Program-made: the position numbers and the translations under genes
Shown: positions 1 through 8,782 of the stretch, piece by piece
Position numbering within the stretch: the first letter of the stretch is position 1
Layout of the letters: each line of letters begins with the position of its first letter
The notes under the pieces: model-generated
What the model was told of the DNA's origin: nothing
The model's input: the letters and a program-made list of their open reading frames with translations, nothing else
Databases searched by the model: none
DNA from: VRUE01 sp963718755
Lineage (GTDB): Bacteria; Actinomycetota; Thermoleophilia; Solirubrobacterales; 70-9
Assembly (NCBI GenBank): GCA_963718755.1
Contig: OY970376.1
Span: forward strand, 1,426,001-1,490,000
Length of the DNA stretch: 64,000 nucleotides
Direction: 5' to 3'

Positions 1-762
1 CAGCTCCAGCAGGTAGGGCTGCAACGCGTAGAAGGCGTAGATGCCGACGCCGCCGGTGAACAGGGCCTCGACCATCAGCCACTTGACCGCGGGGACCCGC
101 CAGCCGTACTCGATCGAGTTGGAGGCGATTTTTCGCATCTCGGCCAGTGGCCGGCCGCCCTTCTCGGGGGTGAAGCCGATGTCGTGCATCAGCCTGAAGG
201 CGAGGCCGAACATCACGATCAGGATCACGCCGCGGAGCACGAACGGCACGCCGAGGCTGGTCTGCTGGGCGATGAAGCCGCCCGCCACCGAGCCGGTCAA
301 CATCGCGATGCCGGTGACGATCTGGCCGCGGCCGAACACGGTCTCCATCTCGCCGGTGAAGCCGGTCGCGGTCAGCGCGTCGACCAGCCAGGCCTCGACC
401 GCGCCGGAGAAGAAGGTGAAGCCGAGGCCGAGCAGCATCGAGGCAACCGCCCACTGCCAGAACGGCGCCTCGATCTGCCAGAGGGCGACGTAGAGAAAGG
501 TCGAGAGGGTCAACGTCACCGTGCCGAGCAGGTAGGAGGTGCGGCGCCCGATCGTGTCGGCGACGATCCCGGTCGGCACCTCGAACAGCACCATCCCGGC
601 GGTGAAGAAGGCGTTGGCCGCGAACGCCTCCAGGTTCGAGAGTCCCGCATCGAGCAAGAAGATCGTGTTGATCCCCCAGATGAACGACGCCGCCAGGGTG
701 TTGCCGAGCAATAGCGTGAGGTAGGTGCGCTGGATCGTGCGGGGCGTCTGCACTGGCTGCAT
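1..762 (-). CDS. MFS transporter, N-terminal part (runs off the window)
   Basis: The frame opens at the ATG at 760-762 and stays open to base 1, so 254 codons are visible and the C-terminal half is missing. Several hydrophobic segments are present, and the loop after segment 2 reads FEVPTGIVADTIGRR, the G-x3-D-x2-GRR signature of major facilitator transporters. An AAGG lies 8 nt before the chosen ATG. The family moves drugs or small solutes across the cytoplasmic membrane by proton exchange; the substrate cannot be read here. It diverges from the M23 peptidase gene. Confidence 0.85.
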   Translation of the reverse strand, partial: MQPVQTPRTIQRTYLTLLLGNTLAASFIWGINTIFLLDAGLSNLEAFAANAFFTAGMVLFEVPTGIVADTIGRRTSYLLGTVTLTLSTFLYVALWQIEAPFWQWAVASMLLGLGFTFFSGAVEAWLVDALTATGFTGEMETVFGRGQIVTGIAMLTGSVAGGFIAQQTSLGVPFVLRGVILIVMFGLAFRLMHDIGFTPEKGGRPLAEMRKIASNSIEYGWRVPAVKWLMVEALFTGGVGIYAFYALQPYLLEL

Positions 763-816
763 GCATACATCCTTGCGGGGGTTGTAGGTCGCAGCGGCAT
801 TACCGACTATTGGGAG

Positions 817-1842
817 ATGCGCCCGATTATGAGAATCGGCGCAGCGGCGCTGATCGTCATCGCGATCGCCTTGCCCGCACGCGCCGATGCTTCCCCCGCG
901 AACGTGGCTGCTCTGCAGGCGGCGCTGAAGTCATTGCATTTATACGGGGGCTTCGTCGATGGGATCAAAGGCCCCCTCACCCGGCGTGGGGTGACCGCCT
1001 TCCAGCGACGCCGGCACCTATCGGTGGACGGCGTTGCGGGGCCGCGGACGCGGCGCGCTCTGGGCTGGCGGGGAAGGCCGCCGCTCGGCAGTCGGGTGAT
1101 GCGGTTCGGCAACCGGGGCTGGGACGTCGCCGCGCTGCAGTTCCTGCTCCAGCGTGCGGGCCACGGGCCGGGCAGGGCCGATGGGATCTTCGGGCCGCTG
1201 ACCAGGGGGGCGGTGCGGCGCGCGCAGAGCGCCACGGGCATCGGGGTCGACGGGCTCGCCGGGCCGGCGACGATCCGTTCGCTGCGTTCGGGCAGCGAAC
1301 CCGGCAGCGAACCGGTCAGCTATCCGAGCGGCCCGGTGCGCTTCCTGCGACCGGTCCCCGGCCCGATCGGTGACGGGTTCGGCGCTCCCCGGGGAGGCGG
1401 TCGCACTCACGACGGCCTCGATTTCCCGGTCCCCTACGGCACCCAGGTCGGCGCGGCGGGTCGCGGGACGACGATCTACGCCGCCTACAACTACGGCGGC
1501 TACGGCAACCTCGTCGTGATCCAGCACCGCCTCGGCTACACCACCTGGTACGCCCACCTGTCCTCGATCACGAGCTGGGTCGGCGAGCAGGTCGTCGGCG
1601 GCACGCGCATCGGCTACGTCGGCTCGACTGGCTATTCGACCGGGCCGCACCTGCATTTCGAGGTGCGGCGCTACGACACGCCGCTGGACCCGGTTCCGAT
1701 GCTGCTGCCGACCGTCGCTCGATTGCTCCGCCCCGCCGACCGCCATCGCACCCGCGAGTGCAGCCGGGCCGGCTACGAGACGCGGAAACCGCCTCGAGGA
1801 TCCGACTGGATCGCCCGCGAGCGCCTCTGCCCGGCGAGGTAG
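817..1842 (+). CDS. Secreted M23 peptidase with two peptidoglycan-binding domains
   Basis: The product (341 aa) has a signal peptide ending near residue 25 (ALPARADA). Two PG_binding_1 repeats follow, roughly residues 27-85 and 90-160, each with the D-G-x-x-G-P-x-T pattern. A LytM/M23 zinc peptidase domain covers about 175-300. The zinc ligands are visible as HDGLD (H198, D202) and HLHFEV (H278, H280). The family cuts peptide cross-links in peptidoglycan, so this is probably a cell-wall hydrolase acting outside the membrane. An in-frame ATG at 829 is an alternative start. The last 40 residues are basic and lack a recognised domain. Confidence 0.88.
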   Translation: MRPIMRIGAAALIVIAIALPARADASPANVAALQAALKSLHLYGGFVDGIKGPLTRRGVTAFQRRRHLSVDGVAGPRTRRALGWRGRPPLGSRVMRFGNRGWDVAALQFLLQRAGHGPGRADGIFGPLTRGAVRRAQSATGIGVDGLAGPATIRSLRSGSEPGSEPVSYPSGPVRFLRPVPGPIGDGFGAPRGGGRTHDGLDFPVPYGTQVGAAGRGTTIYAAYNYGGYGNLVVIQHRLGYTTWYAHLSSITSWVGEQVVGGTRIGYVGSTGYSTGPHLHFEVRRYDTPLDPVPMLLPTVARLLRPADRHRTRECSRAGYETRKPPRGSDWIARERLCPAR

Positions 1843-1851
1843 CCCACCCCG

Positions 1852-2766
1852 CTACCGCGGGTCTGGGTCTGGGTCCGGGTCGGGATCCGGATCCGTCTTG
1901 GGGTCCGGATCTGGGCCGTCGGCCGGCCCGCCGGCGCCGGTTCCGTCGACGGTTCTGTTGCCGTCTTCCAGAGCGCGTTCCGCCTCCTCCTGCCCCGTGC
2001 CCCCGTTGCCCTTATCGGTTCCCCCGGCGCCGTTGCCTTCGGCGGCCTCGCGTTCGCGATCCCTTTGCCAGCTCCGGGCAACCGACTCGAAGATCGTAAA
2101 GGCGATCGCGCCGACGAGGATCATGACGTTCACCCAGAAGTAGGCCCAGGCCGATGGGTGAAGCTCCGCCGCTTGCCTGAACTCGACCAGCGTATTCGGC
2201 TCAGGATGACTGTTGGTGTAGAGCAGGATGAAGAACGCGTAGTAGACGATGGTCGCCGCCAGCACTGAGCCGACCGTCTTCGGCTCGTTGGCGAGAAAGG
2301 GCGTGAACACTGCGATCGCGAGCGTCATCTCGGCGAACGGGCTCTCGATCGGCCCCCCGGTTTCCCAGAGCAACGATGCCAGCGCCACGAACTGGACGAT
2401 GAACGCCCCGATCAAGACGTAGCCGGCGAATTTTTCCGCGTCGGAGGCGTCGGTCTTCCCGCTGGGGTTTGCGCCGTCCCCTGCGTTTGATGACTCCTCA
2501 GAGGGTAGGCCGCCCCGAGCGTAGTTTTTGAGCTCCGGCACCCTGACGACGACGAGCCCGCAGACGAAGATGATCACGAGCTCGCCGATGAGGAACCCCG
2601 CCGGCATGAAGGAGTCCACGTCGAACGCCCAGCCGATCAGGGCCACCACCGCGAGGACCCCGAGGTGTCCGACCATCACGACGCTGAGCTGTTCGCCCCG
2701 CCTGAGTTGACGATCGCGGCCGGCCCGCGACAGCAGGCGTGACAGGCGGGAAAAAGCGGATCTCAT
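1852..2766 (-). CDS. Membrane protein with acidic Asp-Pro repeat tail, function unknown
   Basis: The product (304 aa) has about six or seven hydrophobic segments between residues 28 and 220. A hydrophilic insert near 85-105 separates the first two from the rest. The last 75 residues form a low-complexity Glu/Gly region that ends in a run of Asp-Pro dipeptides. I recognise no family. The gene converges on the M23 peptidase gene with 9 bp between stop codons. The DP tail is encoded by a G+C-rich hexamer-like repeat at 1855-1910, which may vary in length by slippage. Confidence 0.6.
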   Translation of the reverse strand: MRSAFSRLSRLLSRAGRDRQLRRGEQLSVVMVGHLGVLAVVALIGWAFDVDSFMPAGFLIGELVIIFVCGLVVVRVPELKNYARGGLPSEESSNAGDGANPSGKTDASDAEKFAGYVLIGAFIVQFVALASLLWETGGPIESPFAEMTLAIAVFTPFLANEPKTVGSVLAATIVYYAFFILLYTNSHPEPNTLVEFRQAAELHPSAWAYFWVNVMILVGAIAFTIFESVARSWQRDREREAAEGNGAGGTDKGNGGTGQEEAERALEDGNRTVDGTGAGGPADGPDPDPKTDPDPDPDPDPDPR

Positions 2767-2833
2767 CTGATGACCGGGTGAAGTCCGGTTGGCTGGTCCG
2801 CTAGGACCCAGCCGCGCGAGTTGGTCGAGTCAC

Positions 2834-3490
2834 CTACTCGACGTTGCCTCGGCGCAGCGCGCCGGCGGGGAGCACTGTGTCGCGAACGCGCTGCGAGGCC
2901 CCTTCGACCAGGCGCACGGAGCGGGTCAGGTCGAGGGCGACCACGAGGGAGAGAAGGAGCAGGACTGCGGCCAGCGAGACCCACAGCGTCCCGGGGAGAA
3001 ACGGCGCGGCGATCGCCCCGACGGCCACACACAGGTTCAGCCCGCGGTACATCCAGTCGGCCTTGATCGCCACCTTCCGCCGGTGCATCATGCGGGCGCA
3101 GATCGCCGCGCAGTAGGCGTCGCGGGCCAGGAGGGCCACGAGGAGGAATCCAGGAAGGATGCCGGCGAGGAACGCGCAGACGATGCCCGCGTCGATCGCG
3201 ATGCGGTCCACGGTCGAATCCAGTGCGCGACGGCTCGGGCCGTCGGCGCCACGGTCACGGGCGAGGACCCCGTCGAAGACGTCGGCGACGACGAACAGGA
3301 CGATCGCGCTTGCCGTCACGACCGGGCTCTTCATATACGAGAGCACGATCACCGGGACCAGGCTCAGCCTTGCCAGGGTCAGCGCAGCCAGTCGAAGATC
3401 GGCCCCTGCGAACGGGAGCACCCGATTCGATTGGACACCATCGGCGCTCCAGCCGAGCCTGGATGCTGCTGGTATTGCTGGAACGGACAT
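2834..3490 (-). CDS. CDP-alcohol phosphatidyltransferase family protein
   Basis: The product (218 aa) is an integral membrane protein of about six segments. It carries the family signature D-x2-DG-x2-AR followed by D-x3-D (DVFDGVLAR, then ALDSTVD). Members transfer a phosphoalcohol from a CDP-linked donor to a lipid or headgroup acceptor. Eight residues after the AR pair the signature normally has Gly, and this protein has Arg. The metal-binding aspartates are intact, so it is probably active. The substrate (glycerol phosphate, inositol phosphate or other) cannot be told from sequence alone. Confidence 0.75.
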   Translation of the reverse strand: MSVPAIPAASRLGWSADGVQSNRVLPFAGADLRLAALTLARLSLVPVIVLSYMKSPVVTASAIVLFVVADVFDGVLARDRGADGPSRRALDSTVDRIAIDAGIVCAFLAGILPGFLLVALLARDAYCAAICARMMHRRKVAIKADWMYRGLNLCVAVGAIAAPFLPGTLWVSLAAVLLLLSLVVALDLTRSVRLVEGASQRVRDTVLPAGALRRGNVE

Positions 3491-3600
3491 GACGGCCTCC
3501 TTGCGCGGGGTTGAGAGACCGGGACCGTACCTGATTTAGCGGCGTAAGTACTTATCAGTAAACCCACTGTTCCTGAAGCGAGGGCCGGGCGTCAGAGGTG

Positions 3601-4659
3601 TTAGACGACGGTGAGCTGCAACGCCGCGCCGATCAGCCCGCAGCCGAGCACGACGTAGAGAACGGTGAGCTTGCCGTGCCAGCGGTTGAGGGCGAGGAAG
3701 GCCCCGGCGGCGAGGATCGCGGTCGGCGCGTCGACCACGCTCGTTTCGAGGATCGTCACCGTTACCGCGGCGATCAGGCCGATGACGCCGGCGGCGACAC
3801 CCAGCAGGAACGGTCGGATCCGAGAGTTCTCGGCGACTGCGACCAGGGTGCGGTGGAAGAAGATCGGAAAGACGAAGGCCGGCAGGAAGATCCCCAGCGT
3901 CATCGCCAGAGCGCCGACCGTGCCGCCGGCGAGGTAGCCGACGAAGGTGGAGAAGATGATCAGCGGCGCGGGCAGCACGCCGCTGATCGCGAGGCCGTCG
4001 ACGAACTGGCTGTCGGTGAGCCAGTGGTGCTCGCTGACGGCGCTGTCCTGCAGAAACGGAATCACCGTGTAGGCGCCGCCGAAGGTGAGCAGCCCGGCCT
4101 TCAGGCCCTCGAAGAAGATCGACGCGGTGAGCGAGAGGGTGATCGTGCCGAGGGCAAGCGCCACTACGGCCGCCGGGCCGAGGGAGAAGGAGCTGGCATG
4201 GCCTCGCCAGCGGCGCCCGTTGGTCCACAGCTCATAGGCGATCCCGGCCCCGAGCAGCACCAGGATGAAGCTCGCCGAGGCGAACACCGTGAGCCCGAAG
4301 CCGACGAGCGCGATGATCGCCAACGGGGCGTCGGTGATGAAGGCGCCGCCGAGACGAACCAGTGCCCGCGCGACCAGCGCGCCGACCGCGGCGGTCAGGC
4401 CATAGAACAACTCCTCGAGCTGGCCGGCGAGGTTTGCCTCGACGTAGAGGACCGACAGGCCCAGCATGAGCAGGAAGCCCGGCAGCATGAAACCGAGACC
4501 GGCAAGGAAGCCGCCGAGCTTGCCGCCGCGGAGTCGGCCGAAATAGACGCAGAGCTCATGGGCCTCGGGGCCGGGGAGGACCTGGTAGACGGCGAGCGTC
4601 TTTTTGAAGCTCTCCGCCGAGACCCACCCTTCCTCGTCGACGCACTCGCGCTTGATCAT
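3601..4659 (-). CDS. chrA: Chromate transporter ChrA, bidomain type
   Basis: The protein has two related CHR halves. The first holds VLPGPEAHEL, and the second holds TFGGAYTVIPFLQ and SGVLPAPLIIFSTFVGY. These are typical of long-chain ChrA, which exports chromate using the proton gradient. From the first ATG (4657-4659) the protein is 352 aa, shorter than the usual 390-400. The conserved N-terminal motif FLKFGALAWGGPAAQIA is encoded in frame just upstream (to about 4740), yet no ATG, GTG or TTG occurs in frame there before the stop at 4804-4806. The true start is therefore unclear. The gene diverges from corA. Confidence 0.85.
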   Translation of the reverse strand: MIKRECVDEEGWVSAESFKKTLAVYQVLPGPEAHELCVYFGRLRGGKLGGFLAGLGFMLPGFLLMLGLSVLYVEANLAGQLEELFYGLTAAVGALVARALVRLGGAFITDAPLAIIALVGFGLTVFASASFILVLLGAGIAYELWTNGRRWRGHASSFSLGPAAVVALALGTITLSLTASIFFEGLKAGLLTFGGAYTVIPFLQDSAVSEHHWLTDSQFVDGLAISGVLPAPLIIFSTFVGYLAGGTVGALAMTLGIFLPAFVFPIFFHRTLVAVAENSRIRPFLLGVAAGVIGLIAAVTVTILETSVVDAPTAILAAGAFLALNRWHGKLTVLYVVLGCGLIGAALQLTVV

Positions 4660-4796
4660 CGCGATCTGCGCCGCAGGCCCGCCCCAGGCAAGCGCGCCGA
4701 ACTTGAGGAAGCGGAGGAAGATCGAGCCGGGGGAGTCGATAGCCGGCGCGATTCTAAGCCGGACCGGGGATACCGGAGGAGAGGGATACTGCCCAG

Positions 4797-5765
4797 GTGA
4801 TCGTCAACTGCGCTCTCTATGAGAGTGGTCACCGCCGCGACGGCGATCTTCCCCTGGAGCGCGCGGGCGAAGCCGTTCGCGACGAGGGCTCCTTCGTCTG
4901 GCTCGGGGTCTTCGAGCCCTCGGCCGAGGAGTTCAAGGCGATCGCCGGCGAGTTCGACCTGCACGAGCTGGCGGTCGAGGACGCGATCAAGGCCCACCAG
5001 CGCCCCAAGGTCGAGCAGTACGGCGACACGCTGCTCGTCGTCGTCAAGACCGCTCGCTACGTCGACCCCGAGGAGGTGATCGAGATCGGCGAGCTGCTGC
5101 TCTTCGTCAACCCCGCCTTCATCATCACCGTCCGCCACGGGGAGGGAGAGCTGAGCCCCGTCCGGGAAAGGATCGAGCGACGCCCCGATCTGCTCGAGCA
5201 CGGCGTCGGCATGGCGCTCTACGCGATCCTCGACCACGTCGTCGACGGCTATGAGGATGCGGCGCAGGGGATCGACGTCGACATCCAGCAGGTCGAGCGC
5301 CAGGTCTTCTCCGAGGATCAGAACAATCCCGTCGAGCGGATCTACAAGCTGGAGCGCGAGGTGCTCGACTTCGACACCGCGGTGGCGCCGCTCTCCGGGG
5401 TCGTCGACGAGATCTCACGGGGTCACTTCGAGGTTGTGCCGGACGAGCTGCGCGAGTACTACCGCGATGTCCACGACCACCTGCGCCGCGTCAGCGGGCG
5501 CGTCCGCGGCTTCCGCGAGCTGCTTGGCAGCGCCCTGCACGCCAACCTCACCCAGGTCTCGGTGCGCCAAAACGAAGACATGCGCAAGATCTCCGCCTGG
5601 GTCGCGATCCTGGCCGTGCCGACGATGATCGCTGGCATCTATGGGATGAACTTCGAGAACATGCCGGAGTTGGAGTGGCGCTTCGGCTATCCCGCTGTGC
5701 TGGTCCTCATCCTCGTCATCTGCGCGTTGCTCTACCGGCGCTTCAAGCGGTCCGGCTGGCTCTAG
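4797..5765 (+). CDS. corA: CorA-family magnesium/cobalt transporter
   Basis: The product (322 aa) starts with GTG and is preceded by GGAGGAGAGGG. The long soluble N-terminal domain with acidic and helical segments is followed by two C-terminal membrane helices. The selectivity motif YGMNF falls at residues 282-286, just before the last helix, as in CorA pentamers. The basic end KRSGWL is normal for the family. It should carry Mg2+ (or Co2+/Ni2+) into the cell. Length and motif agree fully with CorA. Confidence 0.93.
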   Translation: MIVNCALYESGHRRDGDLPLERAGEAVRDEGSFVWLGVFEPSAEEFKAIAGEFDLHELAVEDAIKAHQRPKVEQYGDTLLVVVKTARYVDPEEVIEIGELLLFVNPAFIITVRHGEGELSPVRERIERRPDLLEHGVGMALYAILDHVVDGYEDAAQGIDVDIQQVERQVFSEDQNNPVERIYKLEREVLDFDTAVAPLSGVVDEISRGHFEVVPDELREYYRDVHDHLRRVSGRVRGFRELLGSALHANLTQVSVRQNEDMRKISAWVAILAVPTMIAGIYGMNFENMPELEWRFGYPAVLVLILVICALLYRRFKRSGWL

Positions 5766-5788
5766 CTCGGCTCAGGCACGGGACGCCC

Positions 5789-6625
5789 TCACTTCGGCGC
5801 CAGCGCGCCGCTTCCGACCAGCGCCAGCACCAGCACGCCGAGGCCGACCCGGTAGATGATGAAGATCGAGTAGGTGTGGCGGGCGATGTAGCGCAGCAGC
5901 CAGCTGACGGCGAAGAAGGCGACGACGAAGCTGACCAGGGTGGCGACGATCGTCGGGCCCCAGCCGACGCCGGCCGAGATGTTGTCGAACTCGTCGACCG
6001 TCTGCAGGATCCCGGCGCCGGTCAGGGCTGGGATCGAGAGGAAGAAGGAGAGCCGGGTCACGGCGACACGGTCGATTCCGCGCAGCAGGCCGGCCGACAT
6101 CGTCGCCCCCGAGCGGGAGACGCCGGGGATCAGCGCCAGGCATTGGACGATGCCGATGATCAGCGTGTCGCGCCAGGTGACGTCGGCCTCGTGGCGCTCC
6201 TGGGTCGCGCGGCTGTCGGCGAACCACATCACCCCGCTCCAGAGGATCAGGGCGGAACCGACGAACCAGAGGCTGCGCAGCGTCGTCTCAATCTCCTCCT
6301 TGAAGGTGAGGCCGACGACGATGATCGGCAGCGAGCCGAGGATCACCGCCCAGGCGAAACGGTAATCCGGCGCCGCGCGCTGCTCGGGGCTCCTCAGCCC
6401 CCGCACCCAGGCGACGAGCATCCGGGCGATGTCGCGGCGCAGGAAGAGCAGGGTGGCGGCAACGGCGCCCACCTGGATGATCGCCGTGAAGGCGGTGATG
6501 TCAGGGTCGGTGGTTGAGTACCCCAGCACCCGCTCGAGGATCGTCAGGTGCCCCGTGCTGGAGATCGGCAGGAACTCGGTGAACCCCTCGACCGCGCCGA
6601 GCAGGATCGCTTCCCACCAGGCCAT
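5789..6625 (-). CDS. uppP: Undecaprenyl-diphosphatase UppP (BacA)
   Basis: The product (278 aa) is a polytopic membrane protein. It has the two hallmark motifs of the family: EGFTEFLPISSTGHL near the N terminus and PGVSRSGAT near residue 170. The enzyme removes a phosphate from undecaprenyl diphosphate to recycle the lipid carrier for peptidoglycan synthesis, and it gives bacitracin resistance. The gene converges on corA. The ATG at 6623-6625 fits the family N terminus. Confidence 0.94.
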   Translation of the reverse strand: MAWWEAILLGAVEGFTEFLPISSTGHLTILERVLGYSTTDPDITAFTAIIQVGAVAATLLFLRRDIARMLVAWVRGLRSPEQRAAPDYRFAWAVILGSLPIIVVGLTFKEEIETTLRSLWFVGSALILWSGVMWFADSRATQERHEADVTWRDTLIIGIVQCLALIPGVSRSGATMSAGLLRGIDRVAVTRLSFFLSIPALTGAGILQTVDEFDNISAGVGWGPTIVATLVSFVVAFFAVSWLLRYIARHTYSIFIIYRVGLGVLVLALVGSGALAPK

Positions 6626-6718
6626 CTAGCCAGTCCGCCGGCGCTGTTCGCTCGAGGAGCCCAAATTCGGGGTCAGGATGTCATGCGCCGCAGGCGGCGC
6701 CCGCGGCTCGCCGAATAT

Positions 6719-6729
6719 GGAGTAACTCC
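6719..6729. promoter_or_regulatory. Possible VapB operator
   Basis: GGAGTAACTCC is an 11-bp perfect palindrome with a one-base centre, 24 bp before the vapB-like start. A TACACT at about 6737 could be a -10 box. Toxin-antitoxin complexes usually repress their own promoters through such sites. The assignment is inferred from position and symmetry only. Confidence 0.3.
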
Positions 6730-6752
6730 GAAGAGCTACACTGTGCATTCTG

Positions 6753-7016
6753 ATGCCTTCCAAACACCCTCGCATCGCTGTGACCGCCGACCCAGAGCTG
6801 GGTGAGGCGCTGGCACGCGTGCGCGCCGCCACCGGTACCCGCGAGGCCGACGCGACGCTGCTGCGTCGCCTCGCCGTCGAGGGGGCGGAGGCCGAGCTGG
6901 AGGCTGGGCGCAACCGCCGTGTCGCCACCGAGGCCCTGTTCGAGGCGATGGACGCCGCGCAGTTCGACCTCGACCTCGCCGCTGTCGATCGCCTGAACGC
7001 CCCGCCCGCGGGCTGA
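6753..7016 (+). CDS. VapB-like antitoxin
   Basis: The product is 87 aa and mostly helical and charged. I see no single diagnostic motif. It directly precedes a PIN-domain gene and overlaps it by one base (TGATG), the arrangement of VapBC modules. Antitoxins of this type bind and block the toxin nuclease and repress the operon. The C-terminal part (residues 55-87) would be the toxin-binding segment in that model. The call rests on position and size. Confidence 0.6.
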   Translation: MPSKHPRIAVTADPELGEALARVRAATGTREADATLLRRLAVEGAEAELEAGRNRRVATEALFEAMDAAQFDLDLAAVDRLNAPPAG

Positions 7017-7459
7017 TGCCCGTCCGGCTCTGGGATGGGACCGGTCCCATCCTCGCCGACACCTCCGCCTGGATGCAGGCCCGCCGGGATCTGAGGGCGC
7101 GCGGGTTGTTGCTGAGCGCCGTCGAGCGCGGCGACGTCTGCTGGTGCTGGCCGGTGCGCTACGAGCTGATGGTCGACGCCCGCGGCCCCGAAGGAATCGC
7201 CGCCGTCGAGCGCACGCTGGAGAGCCTGCGGGAGATCCCCGTGGATCGCAGCGTGCAGCGTGGGGCCTTGGCGACGATGCGCGAGCTGGCTGACGCCGGC
7301 TCGCACGGCGCCCACCGCTTTCCCTTGACCGATCTAGCGGTAGCCGTCGCCGCGCAGGCCGCAGGCATCGGCATCCTGCACTTCGACCAGCACCTCGAGC
7401 GCCTCGGGGACCAGCTCGGAGTCGACGCACACTGGATCGCCGAGCCATCTTCCGCCTGA
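7016..7459 (+). CDS. vapC: VapC-like PIN-domain ribonuclease toxin
   Basis: The product (147 aa) has the PIN-domain acidic residues: Asp15 in LADTSAW, the Glu in RYELM near residue 46, and Asp in TDLAVAVAA near residue 104, followed by GILHFDQHLERL. VapC toxins are Mg2+-dependent RNases that cut tRNA or rRNA. Translation is coupled to the upstream antitoxin gene by a one-base overlap. Length and motif order fit the family. Confidence 0.85.
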   Translation: MPVRLWDGTGPILADTSAWMQARRDLRARGLLLSAVERGDVCWCWPVRYELMVDARGPEGIAAVERTLESLREIPVDRSVQRGALATMRELADAGSHGAHRFPLTDLAVAVAAQAAGIGILHFDQHLERLGDQLGVDAHWIAEPSSA

Positions 7460-7494
7460 GACCGCGGAAACCCTCGCAGCCCAAACGTGAGGTT

Positions 7495-7861
7495 TCAGTC
7501 TTGCGACTCGCGCCTCTGGCGGAGCGCCTGGCGCGTGGCGTAGAGGGCCGGGAGAGCGGCGGTGTCCCTCGGCCGTCCGAGCTTCTCCTTGGAGGCGATC
7601 ACCTCATCGATCGTGATCACGCGGATGGAGATCTCGCCGAGCGCCAGCTCGATCGTCGCGACATCCTCGAACCCGCCGATCGCGGCGGCACGCGGAACGA
7701 CGTTCCAGCGGACCGGCATCGGTGTCGAAGCGCCGCGATCTCCAACTGAGGAAGTCGGCTCCTTCCAGCCTGGCCTCCGCGTCATCGCCGGGCGGGCGGG
7801 CCCCCAGCGCGTTCAGTGCCGCGGCGAGGCGTTCGGCGTTGTCGAGCTCCCGCCGGGGCAT
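7495..7861 (-). pseudogene. Frameshifted remnant of a nucleotidyltransferase-like gene
   Basis: Two minus-strand frames must be joined to get one recognisable protein. The 5' part (7861 to about 7740) gives ELDNAERLAAALNALGAR, and the 3' part gives ISIRVITIDEVIASKEKLGRPRD. This is the C-terminal half of a nucleotidyltransferase family often encoded beside small XRE proteins. The catalytic N-terminal region (GG-S and DxD) is absent and at least one frameshift lies near 7735-7745. The XRE gene at 7986-8294 lies just upstream on the same strand, so this is probably a decayed two-gene module. Confidence 0.6.
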
Positions 7862-7985
7862 TACGGTGCTGCATCCGGGTCCTCCTTGAGGTCGTAGGCG
7901 TCAACACCCACAGCCTCTCGGCGGGCCCGGATCTATCTCATGGCGTTCGGAACGTGGTGAGGCACGTCATCTAGCTCGGTCACCC

Positions 7986-8294
7986 TCACCCTCGTGCGAG
8001 CTCGTGCAGGCGGGCATAGCGCCGCAGCGCCCGGAGGCGCTCTTCGGGCGTGAGCCGAAGGAGCATGCCGGCAAGCTCGACGTCGTGTGGGTCGGGCACC
8101 GCTTCGGCGCTGATCATCACCCGCTGTCCGCACGCACCCGCGAGCCGCTGGAGCGTCTCCCAGGAAGGCGTGGCGACGCCACGCTCGTAGCGGGCGACGG
8201 CCGGCTGCGACGTGCCGGCCCGGCGGGCGAGGGCGCGCTGGGAGAGGCCGGCGGCGACGCGCAGCTCGCGCACGAGCGTGTTGGGAGACTCCAT
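7986..8294 (-). CDS. Small XRE-family DNA-binding protein
   Basis: The product (102 aa) has a helix-turn-helix at residues 5-58 (LRVAAGLSQRALARRAGTSQ, then VARYERG), typical of Cro/C1-type regulators. The C-terminal 40 residues (LTPEERLRALRRYARLHELA) are helical. The same layout is found in XRE partners of nucleotidyltransferases, and a broken gene of that kind follows on the same strand. It may therefore be an orphan antitoxin-like regulator. Confidence 0.8.
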   Translation of the reverse strand: MESPNTLVRELRVAAGLSQRALARRAGTSQPAVARYERGVATPSWETLQRLAGACGQRVMISAEAVPDPHDVELAGMLLRLTPEERLRALRRYARLHELARG

Positions 8295-8362
8295 GTCAAT
8301 ACGATACCTGATCAGGTATCACAAGCCAACCGTCCGTACTTGGCTGAAGACTCTCGCTCTCG

Positions 8363-8782
8363 ATGGGGATTTACTACCTGGTTGCGGGTGTGGCACTGGA
8401 CCAAGAGCTCGAACGCTTGCGGGCGCTGCCGGTCTTCGCCGACGGGCCACTCGCGGAACGAAGGCCCGAGCTCAAGGTGCGGCGGGCCGGCAAGCGCCCG
8501 AACCGCCTCGGCTTTGCCGTCCCCAGCGAGTTCCGCCTTCAGGTCACCGCCTACCCCGGCGTCCGCCCAGGCGACATCCAGGAGACGCTCCTCCACGAGC
8601 TGGTCCACCTGCATGTGGGCCGCGCCGCCGAGCCTCACGCCTGGCACGGCCGAACCTTCAAGCAGGCACTGGCAACCGCGATGCGGCAGGCCTACGGAAT
8701 CGCCATCCGCCCCCCGTCGAGCACCCGCCACGGCACCTACGCCGAGGCGATCGAGCGGCAGGTTTGGGCGCCGGCGGGCTAG
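8363..8782 (+). CDS. SprT-like putative zinc metalloprotease
   Basis: The product (139 aa) contains HELVHLH near residue 79 and, 12 residues on, HAWHGRTFKQAL. This is the HExxH zinc motif and the downstream H-G-x-x-F-K of SprT-like domains. The gene stands alone and converges on the sigma-factor gene, sharing the palindromic CTAG at the stop codons. SprT-like proteases are small metal-dependent enzymes, some acting on DNA-protein crosslinks; the role here is unknown. The C-terminal zinc-ribbon cysteines of true SprT are missing. Confidence 0.72.
   Translation: MGIYYLVAGVALDQELERLRALPVFADGPLAERRPELKVRRAGKRPNRLGFAVPSEFRLQVTAYPGVRPGDIQETLLHELVHLHVGRAAEPHAWHGRTFKQALATAMRQAYGIAIRPPSSTRHGTYAEAIERQVWAPAG

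Noticed and set aside
516..800. Open minus-strand frame starting at 800 or 770
   Set aside because: It has Arg/Ser-rich shadow composition; the frame from 762 gives membrane segments and an MFS motif.
3598..4800. 400-codon plus-strand frame opposite chrA
   Set aside because: It is Glu/Arg/Gly-rich antisense shadow composition; chrA has clear membrane segments and motifs.
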